Positions 17,538 to 25,592 of a stretch of 64,000 nt of DNA are shown here, in pieces. Below the pieces are notes generated by a model, which was given only the letters and a program-made list of their open reading frames with translations, made no database searches and had not been told where the DNA came from. The position numbers and the translations under genes are program-made. The stretch lies in contig NZ_FTOB01000004.1 in assembly GCF_900156625.1 (NCBI RefSeq), forward strand, positions 682,001 through 746,000. The letters run 5' to 3'. This stretch comes from Zobellia uliginosa. GTDB taxonomy: Bacteria > Bacteroidota > Bacteroidia > Flavobacteriales > Flavobacteriaceae. The stretch's first letter is position 1, and each line of letters begins with the position of its first letter.

Positions 17538-18404
17538 ATGATGGAAAAGGTGAAGGTAATCGAATGTCCTAGGGATGCCATGCAAGGCATCAAACCTTTT
17601 ATTCCTACCGGTGAAAAGGTAAAGTACATTCAGGCTTTGCTGGGGTGTGGTTTCGATACTATAGATTTTGGGAGTTTTGTATCCCCTAAGGCCATTCCTC
17701 AAATGGTAGATACCGCAGAGGTATTGTCGCAATTGGACTTGTCGAAGACCCAGAGTAAATTGTTGAGTATTGTGGCTAATGTTAGAGGGGCCCAAGAAGC
17801 ATCGCAGCATCCCGAAATTCAGTATTTGGGATATCCTTTTTCCATATCGGAGAATTTTCAGATGCGTAATACGCATAAAACCATAGATCAGTCGGTGGGA
17901 ATACTTCAAGAAATATTAAATATAGCCGACGCCTCGGGAAAAGAAGTGGTGACGTATATATCAATGGGTTTTGGTAATCCATATGGAGATCCGTGGGATG
18001 TGGACATCGTAGGGGATTGGACCGAAAAATTAAGTGCCATGGGGGCTAAGATACTCTCGCTTTCCGATACCGTAGGTTCGTCTACCCCAGAGGTTATCAA
18101 CTACCTGTTCTCAAATTTGATTCCCAAGTATCCCGATATTGAATTTGGTGCCCATTTGCACACTACACCGACCCGGTGGCATGAAAAGGTAGATGCCGCC
18201 TATAGATCGGGTTGCCGTAGGTTCGACGGGGCGGTTCAAGGGTTCGGAGGTTGCCCGATGGCCAAAGATGAACTTACCGGAAACATGCCTACCGAGAAGA
18301 TGCTTTCGTATTTTACGGCGGAAAAGGTAGATAGCGGAGTCAATTGGATGGTTTTTGAAGCTGCATACAATAAGGCTACCGAGTTGTTTTCGCAGTACCA
18401 CTAG
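17538..18404 (+). CDS. Hydroxymethylglutaryl-CoA lyase
   Basis: 288 aa TIM-barrel lyase that cleaves HMG-CoA to acetoacetate and acetyl-CoA, the last step of leucine breakdown. Catalytic and metal-site residues are visible: Arg and Asp in ECPRDAMQG (~9-17), the His-x-His metal pair in GAHLHTTP (~202-204), and the catalytic cysteine in GFGGCPMAKDELTGN (~238). The loop after the Cys has Met where Tyr/Phe is usual. The start is the first of two adjacent ATGs (17538/17541). Its stop codon shares CTAG with the stop of the broken minus-strand gene that follows. A related DRE-TIM enzyme (HMGL-like) cannot be excluded, but the motifs favour HMG-CoA lyase. Confidence 0.85.
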   Translation: MMEKVKVIECPRDAMQGIKPFIPTGEKVKYIQALLGCGFDTIDFGSFVSPKAIPQMVDTAEVLSQLDLSKTQSKLLSIVANVRGAQEASQHPEIQYLGYPFSISENFQMRNTHKTIDQSVGILQEILNIADASGKEVVTYISMGFGNPYGDPWDVDIVGDWTEKLSAMGAKILSLSDTVGSSTPEVINYLFSNLIPKYPDIEFGAHLHTTPTRWHEKVDAAYRSGCRRFDGAVQGFGGCPMAKDELTGNMPTEKMLSYFTAEKVDSGVNWMVFEAAYNKATELFSQYH

Positions 18405-18767
18405 TTTTTGTTTCCTCCACACATTCGGTTCAGATAACTATCCAAATTAAGTTGAAATAGGGTGCCTTCCACCAAGTCGTGCACGGCGTTCAATTCTTGT
18501 AGGTTCATGGCTAAGGTAATCTGTGGTGCCGGAGTGTCTAAAAGTAGCGACCTACAGGTTTCATGTTGTTGGCAATCCTAGCATAGGGCATTGCTGTTCA
18601 TCGTACACTCAATGTTCTTTTATAACTGTACGAGTTCTTTTTCGGTTAATAGCAGACCTGTATCCCTAAAGACGATCTGTATCTTCCTGATGTCTTTTAT
18701 CGTGTTTCTTTTCCATTGAAATGCAACGCCAAAGGGGTTGTGGTATATGGGGGTAATGTCGTCCATA
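18401..18767 (-). pseudogene. Disrupted ~121-codon gene (two in-frame stops and a +1 frameshift)
   Basis: Reading the minus strand from ATG at 18767 gives a continuous protein-like sequence starting MDDITPIYHNPFGVAFQWKR. It is interrupted by TAA (18623-18621) after ELVQL and by TAG (18581-18579) after NSNALC, then continues DCQQHETCRSL. The frame then shifts by one base in a run of five A on the plus strand (18540-18544). After the shift it reads on as LDTPAPQITLAMNLQELNAV to a TAG at 18403-18401. The total length is 367 = 3x122+1 bases, exactly one base too many. The Cys-rich middle and the two half-frames look like one ancestral small cytoplasmic protein of unknown family. The last codon overlaps the HMG-CoA lyase stop. 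Confidence 0.72.
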
Positions 18768-18890
18768 GTGTGATTTTTTTTTGGTATTTGGGGTTGAACA
18801 ATTTTATATTATGGGTTATGCTAATCAGAGCTATCCGCTCCTTTAAATAGGGATTTATGCCCTGTACATTCTGAATCAAAAATAGTATTT

Positions 18891-18913
18891 TTATTTAGAT
18901 TAATTATAAATAG
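18891..18913 (+). promoter_or_regulatory. Putative operator copy 1 (Fur-like, imelysin locus)
   Basis: TTATTTAGATTAATTATAAA (first 20 bases) matches copy 2 at 18 of 23 positions. TATTTA and TAAATA form its outer dyad. About 170 bases upstream of the DUF4856 gene. Confidence 0.45.
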
Positions 18914-18983
18914 TATGGAAATACCCCAAATTTTTATCCCCGATTTTATTCCCCTAGGAGCGGCAATGGCAATGAGGGTCTTA

Positions 18984-19006
18984 TTATTTAGAATAAATAA
19001 AAATTA
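18984..19006 (+). promoter_or_regulatory. Putative operator copy 2 (Fur-like, imelysin locus)
   Basis: Begins TTATTTA-GAA-TAAATAA, a perfect 7-bp inverted repeat with a 3-base spacer, then AAAT. It is 20/21 identical to copy 3 in front of the imelysin gene. The centre lies about 90 bases before the DUF4856 start. Confidence 0.55.
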
Positions 19007-19082
19007 TTTTGCACAGGCAAGCTTCATGTATTAGCTTTGCCACACAATTTAAATCAAGTCTAAATAAACACTTACTCCTATA

Positions 19083-20306
19083 ATGAAAAAAGCCCTGTTT
19101 ACATTGGCCCTTAGTTCGGCAATAGTCCTTACATCATGTAGTTCAGATGATGATGCGTCAGGAATGGACGAAACCATTACGATCGATAATCCCATTAGTT
19201 ATTCTTTTGAACGCGATGGCGAGTCTACCGTAAGTTTCAGTGGTCAGACCACCCGTATCAAAATGGCGCAAGAGCTTTTGGGTAATTTTTTGGATGAAAC
19301 TAATACGGCCGAAAGTTTGAAGTCCATGTTCGCCCATGATGAAGGTGTGGTCGATTTTGAGGATGCCGAGTTAAACGCTTCGGATAAAAGTTTACGGAGT
19401 AAGACGGCGGCCTCCGTAGATTATTTTTATGCAAATACGACGGACCAAGCCCTTATCCGTGCCGATTTCGAGTCATGGATAGAAGCTCAGGTAAATGAAG
19501 TTTTTGAAAACTGGAATGTTAGCGCGGCTGCGGGAATTGCAGGTCAATTGGCCGACGGTGAAAAAATACGCTATGTAAGCGCAAAAGGTCTTGAGTACAA
19601 TCAATTGTTCGCCAAAGGCCTGATAGGGGCTTTAATGACCGATCAAGCGCTCAATAACTACTTGAGTACAGCGGTATTGGATGAATCGTCCAATCGTGCC
19701 GATAACGATGCCGAAACGGTATTGGAGGGCAAGTCTTATACCAATATGGAACATAAATGGGATGAGGCCTATGGTTATGTGTATGGCTTGAATGCCGATG
19801 CTTCTGATCCCAATGCCGATTTGGGAGCCGATAGTTTTTTGAACGAATACATAGGGAAACTTGAAGAAGATGCCGATTTCGCCGGAATAGCAGATGATAT
19901 ATTTCAAGCCTTTAAATTGGGGCGTGCTGCCATTGTAGCGGGAGATTATGAAGTACGTGATGCCCAAGCTGAAATTATTCGAGAGAAAATATCATTAGTG
20001 CCTGCTGTTAGGGGAGTATTTTATATGCAGCGTGCAAAAGCGACCTTAGCGGATGAGGTACCTAATTACGCAAGTGCTTTTCACGCATTGTCTGAAGCTT
20101 ATGGGTTTATCTATAGTTTGCGTTTTACGCGAAAGCCGGGTACGGACACCCCGTATTTTTCAAAAACCGAATCTGATGAGCTTCTAGAAGAATTAATGGA
20201 TGATGGAGCCAATGGCTTGTGGGATTTAAAAGCGGAAACCATAGATGAAATTTCGGAAGATATCGCCGAACGTTTCGGATTTACCGTAGCCCAGGCTGCT
20301 GACTAA
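19083..20306 (+). CDS. DUF4856 lipoprotein
   Basis: 407 aa. It starts with a lipoprotein signal (KKALFTLALSSAIVLTSC, Cys19), then an acidic serine linker (SSDDDASG). The body matches DUF4856, a Bacteroidota family: SYSFERDGESTVSFSGQTTR near residue 40, MEHKWDEAYGYVYG near 220, and FKLGRAAIVAGDYEVRDAQ near 280. The HxWDEAYGY-type motif and a helical make-up recall the imelysin fold. It is probably anchored at the outer membrane or in the periplasm. It heads the locus DUF4856 - imelysin - HTTM - TonB receptor, so a role in iron (or similar cofactor) capture is inferred. Two motif copies lie upstream and a terminator downstream. Confidence 0.82.
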   Translation: MKKALFTLALSSAIVLTSCSSDDDASGMDETITIDNPISYSFERDGESTVSFSGQTTRIKMAQELLGNFLDETNTAESLKSMFAHDEGVVDFEDAELNASDKSLRSKTAASVDYFYANTTDQALIRADFESWIEAQVNEVFENWNVSAAAGIAGQLADGEKIRYVSAKGLEYNQLFAKGLIGALMTDQALNNYLSTAVLDESSNRADNDAETVLEGKSYTNMEHKWDEAYGYVYGLNADASDPNADLGADSFLNEYIGKLEEDADFAGIADDIFQAFKLGRAAIVAGDYEVRDAQAEIIREKISLVPAVRGVFYMQRAKATLADEVPNYASAFHALSEAYGFIYSLRFTRKPGTDTPYFSKTESDELLEELMDDGANGLWDLKAETIDEISEDIAERFGFTVAQAAD

Positions 20307-20342
20307 TGGGGTTGCCCAAGATTAAAATTTAAGTGTTTTTTA

Positions 20343-20387
20343 AAAAAAAAGCAGTGTCTGTTAGTTAATTACAGGCTGCTTTTTTTA
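20343..20387 (+). terminator. Intrinsic terminator between DUF4856 and imelysin genes
   Basis: AAGCAG...CTGCTT outer stem with an inner CTGT/ACAG pairing around a 9-base loop, flanked by A and T runs. It would lower read-through into the imelysin gene, which has its own motif copy just after. Confidence 0.7.
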
Positions 20388-20394
20388 CTTTTGC

Positions 20395-20417
20395 TTAATT
20401 AGAATAAATAAAAATAA
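20395..20417 (+). promoter_or_regulatory. Putative operator copy 3 (Fur-like), before imelysin gene
   Basis: TTAATTA-GAA-TAAATAA followed by AAAT; one difference from copy 2 over 21 bases. It ends 4 bases before the imelysin ATG (20421), so a bound protein would also cover the ribosome-binding region. Confidence 0.55.
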
Positions 20418-20420
20418 GCT

Positions 20421-21557
20421 ATGAGGAGGTTTTTTGCCCTATTTACCGTGGCCACAATGATATGGGCCTGCAGCTCGGATAGTAGTGGAGGAGGTTCATC
20501 GGATGACGTGGATCCGGAACCTGAATCGGTTAGTTTTGAACGGGGACCCATGTTGGCTAACTGGGCCGACAATATTATCAAACCTTCCTATGAAGCTTTT
20601 TCTAGTGAAATGTCGGATTTGCAAACAGCATTTGATACATTCAAAGCCGATGCTACCGAAACCAACCTTGTAGCCTTTAGGGATTCATGGTTATCCGCCT
20701 ATAAAATGTGGCAAAGGGTTTCTATGTTCGAGATAGGTCCGGCCGAAACGGTTGGCTTACGCTTAAACATGAACATTTATCCTACTGATGGGCCTAAAAT
20801 AGACGGTTTTGTAACCTCGGGAACTTATGATCTTGGCCTTGCTTCCAACAGAAATGCCAAAGGCTTCCCTGCTTTAGATTACTTAATTAACGGCTTGGGC
20901 GATACCGATACGGATATCGTGGCAAAATATAATGGAGCTGAAAAAGAAAACCTGATTGCTTATACCGAAGCCATTATTGCCGATATGTCAAGTCTTACAT
21001 CCGGGGTACTTGCAGAATGGAATTCAGGATATAGGGATACTTTTGTGGCCAATGACGGTGCGTCTGCGACCGCATCGGTAGACCGGTTTATCAACGATTA
21101 TATTTTTTACTTTGAGAAATATTTGAGAGCTGGTAAAATGGGAATTCCCTTAGGTGCTTTTTCGGAAAGTGTACTTCCCCAAAATGTTGAGGCCTATTAC
21201 AAAGCCGATGTTTCTAACGAACTTTTTATAGAGGGATTTGAAGCTGTGCACGATTTTTTCAATGGCGTACATTATGGAAAAACGACATCTGGCGAAAGCC
21301 TGGCGTCTTACTTGGATGCACTGAACGAGGTGAAAGATGGTGAAGATTTAACAAAGCTAATCAACGAACAGTTCGACTTGGCTAAGACTAAGGTGGAAGC
21401 CTTGGCTCCTTTTCGTCAAGAACTTGAAGATAATGTGCCGCCCAAAAATATGCTTTTGGCGTATGACGAGGTACAACGCATCGTTCCTTTGTTCAAAGTG
21501 GATATGGTTTCGGCCATGAGCGTTAGTATAGATTTTGTTGATGCCGATGGCGACTAG
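20421..21557 (+). CDS. Imelysin family lipoprotein
   Basis: 378 aa. A lipoprotein signal ends at Cys17 (FFALFTVATMIWAC), followed by a Ser/Gly/Asp linker. The mature part is the two-bundle helical imelysin fold, with FRDSWLSAYKMWQRVSMFEIGPAE near 90 and the block GFPALDYLINGLGDTD near 150. In characterised imelysins that block is G-x-H-x-x-E; here it is G-F-P-A-L-D, so the putative metal residues His and Glu are replaced by Pro and Asp. Imelysins are iron-regulated envelope proteins linked to iron uptake. The HTTM gene follows 3 bases later, so the two are very probably co-translated. Family firm; biochemical role inferred. Confidence 0.87.
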   Translation: MRRFFALFTVATMIWACSSDSSGGGSSDDVDPEPESVSFERGPMLANWADNIIKPSYEAFSSEMSDLQTAFDTFKADATETNLVAFRDSWLSAYKMWQRVSMFEIGPAETVGLRLNMNIYPTDGPKIDGFVTSGTYDLGLASNRNAKGFPALDYLINGLGDTDTDIVAKYNGAEKENLIAYTEAIIADMSSLTSGVLAEWNSGYRDTFVANDGASATASVDRFINDYIFYFEKYLRAGKMGIPLGAFSESVLPQNVEAYYKADVSNELFIEGFEAVHDFFNGVHYGKTTSGESLASYLDALNEVKDGEDLTKLINEQFDLAKTKVEALAPFRQELEDNVPPKNMLLAYDEVQRIVPLFKVDMVSAMSVSIDFVDADGD

Positions 21558-21560
21558 AAA

Positions 21561-22928
21561 ATGAAAGGTTTTTTCGGTAAACATATATCAGCCCCTATAG
21601 AGGCCGCCCCTTTGGCGGTCTTTCGTATTTTATTTGGCGTGATGATGTTGCTGGGTATTGTAAGATTTTGGAGCTACGGATGGATTGAAAAATTATACAT
21701 ACAGCCTAAATTCTTCTTCTCATATTATGGCTTTGAATGGGTGAAACCTTTGGGTGTCTATACCTACCTCATATTTATTATCTGTGGACTTTCGGCCATC
21801 TTTGTAGCACTGGGGTATAAGTATAGAATGGCGATTATTGTGTTTTTTCTCAGCTTTACCTATATAGAGTTGATGGATAAGACCACCTATCTCAACCACT
21901 ACTACTTTATTAGTCTGCTTAGCTTTCTAATGATTTTTTTGCCTGCCAATGCTTACTTTTCTTTGGATGCGAAACTAAACCCTAAAAAAGCCTTTCAGAA
22001 GATTCCGGCTTGGACGGTCAATGGTATCAAGCTCATGTTGGGCATCGTTTATTTTTATGCCGGATTGGCCAAGCTGAACTCCGATTGGCTTTTTGAGGCC
22101 ATGCCCTTGAAAATTTGGTTGCCCTCTAAATTCGATACCCCGCTTTTAGGACAGTTTTTGCACGAAGAATGGGTGCAATATGCTTTTAGCTGGTTCGGCG
22201 CCGGTTATGATTTGGCCATTCCATTCTTGTTGTTGTACAAAAAGACACGCCCTTTTGCCTTTTTAATGGTGGTAGTCTTTCATGTAACGACACGGGTGCT
22301 GTTCCCTATTGGGATGTTTCCATATGTCATGATAGTCTCTACGTTAATATTCTTCGATTCATCTTTCCATCATAAGCTCTTGAGCTATGTTAGTGGTCTT
22401 TTCCGAATACCCAAAAATCGCTTTGACAACGGTCAGGTCTTGGTTTTGACCTCGAATGTAAAAACGAATTCCAAACTGGTTGTAATAGCTGTCTTTTTTG
22501 CGGTGCAATTGTTGATGCCTTGGCGCTATCTAGCGTATCCGGGAGAATTGTTTTGGACGGAAGAGGGATATCGTTTCTCTTGGCGGGTGATGCTTATGGA
22601 AAAATCGGGCTATGCCCAGTTCAAGGTGGTGAGCAAAGATTCAGGGAGGTGGTTTTATGTCGATAATTCCGATTTTTTGACGCCCTTCCAAGAAAAACAA
22701 ATGTCTTTTCAACCTGATTTTATATTAGAATACGCACATTATCTGAAAAGGCATTTTGAAAAAGATGGACACAAAAATGTGCAAATATTCGTCGATTGCC
22801 GGGTAGCCTTGAACGGGAGGTTAAGTACTACCTACATCGACCCAAAAGTAGACCTTGCCCAAGAGCGGGAGTCGTTTGAACATAAAAGTTGGATAATACC
22901 TTTTACTGATGAAATTAAGGGAATTTAG
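21561..22928 (+). CDS. HTTM-domain (gamma-carboxylase-like) membrane protein
   Basis: 455 aa. Residues ~1-290 are a multi-spanning membrane region of the HTTM family, related to vitamin K-dependent gamma-glutamyl carboxylase. The hallmark MDKTTYLNHYYFISLLSFLM lies near residue 110, with GIVYFYAGLAKLNSDWLFEA near 165. The C-terminal ~130 residues are soluble (FSWRVMLMEKSGYAQFKVVS to a basic-acidic end). Known carboxylases use reduced quinone to carboxylate Glu residues; whether this protein is active is unknown. It is 3 bases behind the imelysin gene and overlaps the next TonB receptor by 20 bases, so all three are a translationally coupled unit. A role in maturing the imelysin or receptor is an inference. 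Confidence 0.83.
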   Translation: MKGFFGKHISAPIEAAPLAVFRILFGVMMLLGIVRFWSYGWIEKLYIQPKFFFSYYGFEWVKPLGVYTYLIFIICGLSAIFVALGYKYRMAIIVFFLSFTYIELMDKTTYLNHYYFISLLSFLMIFLPANAYFSLDAKLNPKKAFQKIPAWTVNGIKLMLGIVYFYAGLAKLNSDWLFEAMPLKIWLPSKFDTPLLGQFLHEEWVQYAFSWFGAGYDLAIPFLLLYKKTRPFAFLMVVVFHVTTRVLFPIGMFPYVMIVSTLIFFDSSFHHKLLSYVSGLFRIPKNRFDNGQVLVLTSNVKTNSKLVVIAVFFAVQLLMPWRYLAYPGELFWTEEGYRFSWRVMLMEKSGYAQFKVVSKDSGRWFYVDNSDFLTPFQEKQMSFQPDFILEYAHYLKRHFEKDGHKNVQIFVDCRVALNGRLSTTYIDPKVDLAQERESFEHKSWIIPFTDEIKGI

Positions 22929-25383
22929 TATCGTATTTATAGTATTCTTAACCTCGTTTTCCGGCTTTTCGCAGATTACGATTTCTGGTAAGGTAACGGA
23001 TAAAAAAGGGAAGCCAGTTCAAGATGCAGAGGTGTATTTAAAAGAGGTGCAACTTCTAAAAACTACCGATGCCGATGGTAATTTTGAATTTCCCGATATT
23101 TCCGGAGGTAAGTATACCGTAGTAGTCTTCGCTTTTGAATATGATATATATGAAAAGGAATTGACCTTTGATTCCGCCTTTAATCTTAATGTTCAACTTC
23201 AACGTATAAAATCACAGGAACTTTCAGAGGTGGTTCTGACCCAAAGAAGGGAAAAGATATTCGCTTTAAAGCAATTAAAAAAGGTGGAAGGCACCGCTAT
23301 TTATGCCGGTAAAAAAACAGAGGTCGTGCTTATGGAGGGCCTTACCGGAAACCTTGCGGCCAACAATGCCAGACAAATCTACAGCCAGGTTGTGGGTTTG
23401 AATATTTATGATAATGGCGATGCCGGTTTGCAGCTAAATATTGGAGGTAGGGGATTGGACCCTAATAGAACGGCTAATTTCAATACACGCCAGAACGGTT
23501 ATGATATTAGTGCGGATGTGTTGGGTTACCCGGAAAGTTATTATACCCCACCTGCGGAAGCGCTTGAGGAAATTCAAGTAGTACGTGGTGCGGCTTCTTT
23601 GCAATACGGCCCTCAATTTGGGGGCTTGATCAATTTTAAGTTTAAAAAGCCAAATCCCAACAAAGAAATAGAGCTCATTTCCCGTCAGACCGTCGGTTCG
23701 TACAATCTGTTTACAAGCTTCAATAGTTTGGGGGGTACGGTGGGTAAATTCAGTTATTACACCTATCTGAGTTATAAAGATGGAAATGGCTTCCGGCCGA
23801 ATTCAAATTTTAACAGCAAGAACTATTTTACGCATTTGGGCTACGAGATTTCCGATAAAACCAAAGTAAGCCTAGAGACCACGTTCTTGCACTATTTAGC
23901 GAAGCAACCAGGTGGTCTGACCGATGCCCAATTTTATGAAAATCCAAGGTTTAGCAATCGTGATAGAAACTGGTTCGAAGTAGATTGGCGCCTATATTCG
24001 TTTCGTTTAGATCACGCCTTTTCTCCAAAGACAGATTTTAGTCTCAACGTTTTCGGTTTGAATGCCTCTCGTAGGGCCTTGGGTTTTCGTACCAATAGGG
24101 TTTCCCAAGATGATATTATTACTGAACCAAGGGAATTGTTGATCGATGATTTTAGCAACTGGGGTGCAGAAGCAAGGGTGTTGACAAGATATAAAATGGC
24201 GGGTACCGAATCGGCTCTTTTATTAGGTTCCAAAATTTATAAAACCAATAATGACCAAAGGCAAGGATCGGGCACTGCGGCTGCCGATGCCGATTTTAAT
24301 TTTGCCGATGCCAGTTTTCCAAACTATGAAAGACAGTCTCAGTTCAATTTTCCGAACTTCAATGTGGCTTTGTTCGGGGAGAACATCTTCAACCTTTCAG
24401 ATAGATTGGCCGTAACACCGGGGTTTCGTTTGGAACACATTAAAACAGAAAGTATAGGTAGCTACCAAGAGATTGCTTTAGATTTGGCAGGTAACCCATT
24501 ACTGAATAGAGCGGTAGAAGATAACAGGGTTTTTGATAGAACCTTTGTTCTGTTAGGACTGGGGGCTACATATAAGCTGTCGCCTAGTGTGGAGTTATAC
24601 GGTAATTTTTCACAAAACTACCGTTCCGTAACTTTTAGTGATATACGGGTGGTGAATCCTTCTTTTCAAGTCGATCCAAATATTTCAGATGAAGATGGCT
24701 TTACCGCAGATTTTGGTGCCAGGGGAAGATTTAAAGATATGTTATCGTATGACGTAAGCTTATATGGGCTTTATTATGATAATAGGCTAGGGGAGATATT
24801 GAAAGAGGAAACGCAGGTTAACGCAGCTGGAGAAGAAGTTTCAACAGGAAGGTTGTTGCGGGCAAGAGGCAATATAGGAACCGCGTTTATTTATGGCCTC
24901 GAAAGTTTTGCAAACTGGAGCTTAAAGGAAACCTTCTTTCCACAATCGGAAAAAGTGAAATTGAATTACTTTGCCAATGTGGCGATCACTAAATCGGAAT
25001 ACCTTTCTTCTGAACGGAACAATGTAGAAGGCAAGGAAGTGGAATTCATACCTGAGGTAAATCTTAAGACGGGATTAAATTTTGGTTATGATAATCTTTT
25101 GGGAAGCCTTCAGTATACTTATTTTGCCGATCAGTTTACCGATGCTACCAATGCGTCACAAGACGTAAATGATAACCAAAGAGGAATAGAAGGGGTGATT
25201 CCTGCCTATGATATTTTGGATTTTTCGCTCTCGTACACCTATAAAAAATGGAAGTTGGAAGCGGGTATCAATAACCTTTTAGATAATTCATATTTTACCC
25301 GAAGGGCTACAGGTTACCCGGGGCCAGGTATTATTCCATCCGAACCGAGAACATTTTATACAACGCTTCAGCTCAAATTGTAG
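22909..25383 (+). CDS. TonB-dependent receptor of the imelysin locus (FecA-like)
   Basis: 824 aa outer-membrane receptor. Signal peptide (~1-20, ends in FSGFSQ), carboxypeptidase-like domain (ITISGKVTDKKGKPVQDAEV, ~22-95), then a plug with LQLNIGGRGLDPNRTANFNT near 175 and IQVVRGAASLQYGPQFGGLI near 225, then a barrel ending TFYTTLQLKL. The plug resembles FecA-type iron-chelate receptors more than SusC. The ATG sits inside the end of the HTTM gene (20-base overlap), so its expression follows that of the imelysin operon. It is distinct in length and sequence from the receptor pair at 11442 and 38742. Ligand inferred to be a ferric chelate or haem; not demonstrated. Confidence 0.87.
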   Translation: MKLREFSIVFIVFLTSFSGFSQITISGKVTDKKGKPVQDAEVYLKEVQLLKTTDADGNFEFPDISGGKYTVVVFAFEYDIYEKELTFDSAFNLNVQLQRIKSQELSEVVLTQRREKIFALKQLKKVEGTAIYAGKKTEVVLMEGLTGNLAANNARQIYSQVVGLNIYDNGDAGLQLNIGGRGLDPNRTANFNTRQNGYDISADVLGYPESYYTPPAEALEEIQVVRGAASLQYGPQFGGLINFKFKKPNPNKEIELISRQTVGSYNLFTSFNSLGGTVGKFSYYTYLSYKDGNGFRPNSNFNSKNYFTHLGYEISDKTKVSLETTFLHYLAKQPGGLTDAQFYENPRFSNRDRNWFEVDWRLYSFRLDHAFSPKTDFSLNVFGLNASRRALGFRTNRVSQDDIITEPRELLIDDFSNWGAEARVLTRYKMAGTESALLLGSKIYKTNNDQRQGSGTAAADADFNFADASFPNYERQSQFNFPNFNVALFGENIFNLSDRLAVTPGFRLEHIKTESIGSYQEIALDLAGNPLLNRAVEDNRVFDRTFVLLGLGATYKLSPSVELYGNFSQNYRSVTFSDIRVVNPSFQVDPNISDEDGFTADFGARGRFKDMLSYDVSLYGLYYDNRLGEILKEETQVNAAGEEVSTGRLLRARGNIGTAFIYGLESFANWSLKETFFPQSEKVKLNYFANVAITKSEYLSSERNNVEGKEVEFIPEVNLKTGLNFGYDNLLGSLQYTYFADQFTDATNASQDVNDNQRGIEGVIPAYDILDFSLSYTYKKWKLEAGINNLLDNSYFTRRATGYPGPGIIPSEPRTFYTTLQLKL

Positions 25384-25560
25384 AGTGCTTGCAAAGGGGT
25401 TTAAGGGGGATTATGGGGCTTTTCAAGATGTGGGTACGAAAAAAGGTAAGATCATTTTTGTTTATGGGGATATCACCTCAAAGCCTGTGGGCAATTTCCG
25501 AGTAAATAGTTTTAGTCATATTCCCCTTGGTCAATAGACTGAATAACAAATTAATTTCAC

Positions 25561-25569
25561 TACATTTGC
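25561..25569 (+). promoter_or_regulatory. Bacteroidota -7 promoter element (guaB)
   Basis: TACATTTGC fits TAnnTTTG, 23 bases before the guaB ATG at 25593. It lies downstream of a longer possible start (25527), which is therefore unlikely. Confidence 0.6.
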
Positions 25570-25592
25570 ACGCAATTAAATCTTTAATTGCT

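Larger units (their letters stand above)
18768..19082. other. Intergenic region upstream of the imelysin locus
   Basis: 315 bases with no gene. It contains two copies of an AT-rich motif, at 18891-18913 and 18984-19006 (listed separately), and leads into the DUF4856 gene. No -7 consensus of good quality was seen. Confidence 0.6.

Noticed and set aside
17430-17909. 159-codon minus-strand ORF opposite LysE and HMG-CoA lyase genes
   Set aside because: It spans two real genes with clear motifs; composition is typical of an antisense shadow.
18697-18879. 60-codon minus-strand ORF
   Set aside because: It runs through promoter DNA into an alternative frame of the broken gene at 18401-18767; no protein-like features of its own.
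25527-25592. N-terminal extension of guaB
   Set aside because: It lies upstream of a TACATTTGC -7 element and is not part of IMPDH; the ATG at 25593 is used.
25384-25592. Possible riboswitch or leader RNA before guaB
   Set aside because: No strong conserved fold or terminator/antiterminator pair was seen, and the inferred leader is only a few tens of bases.
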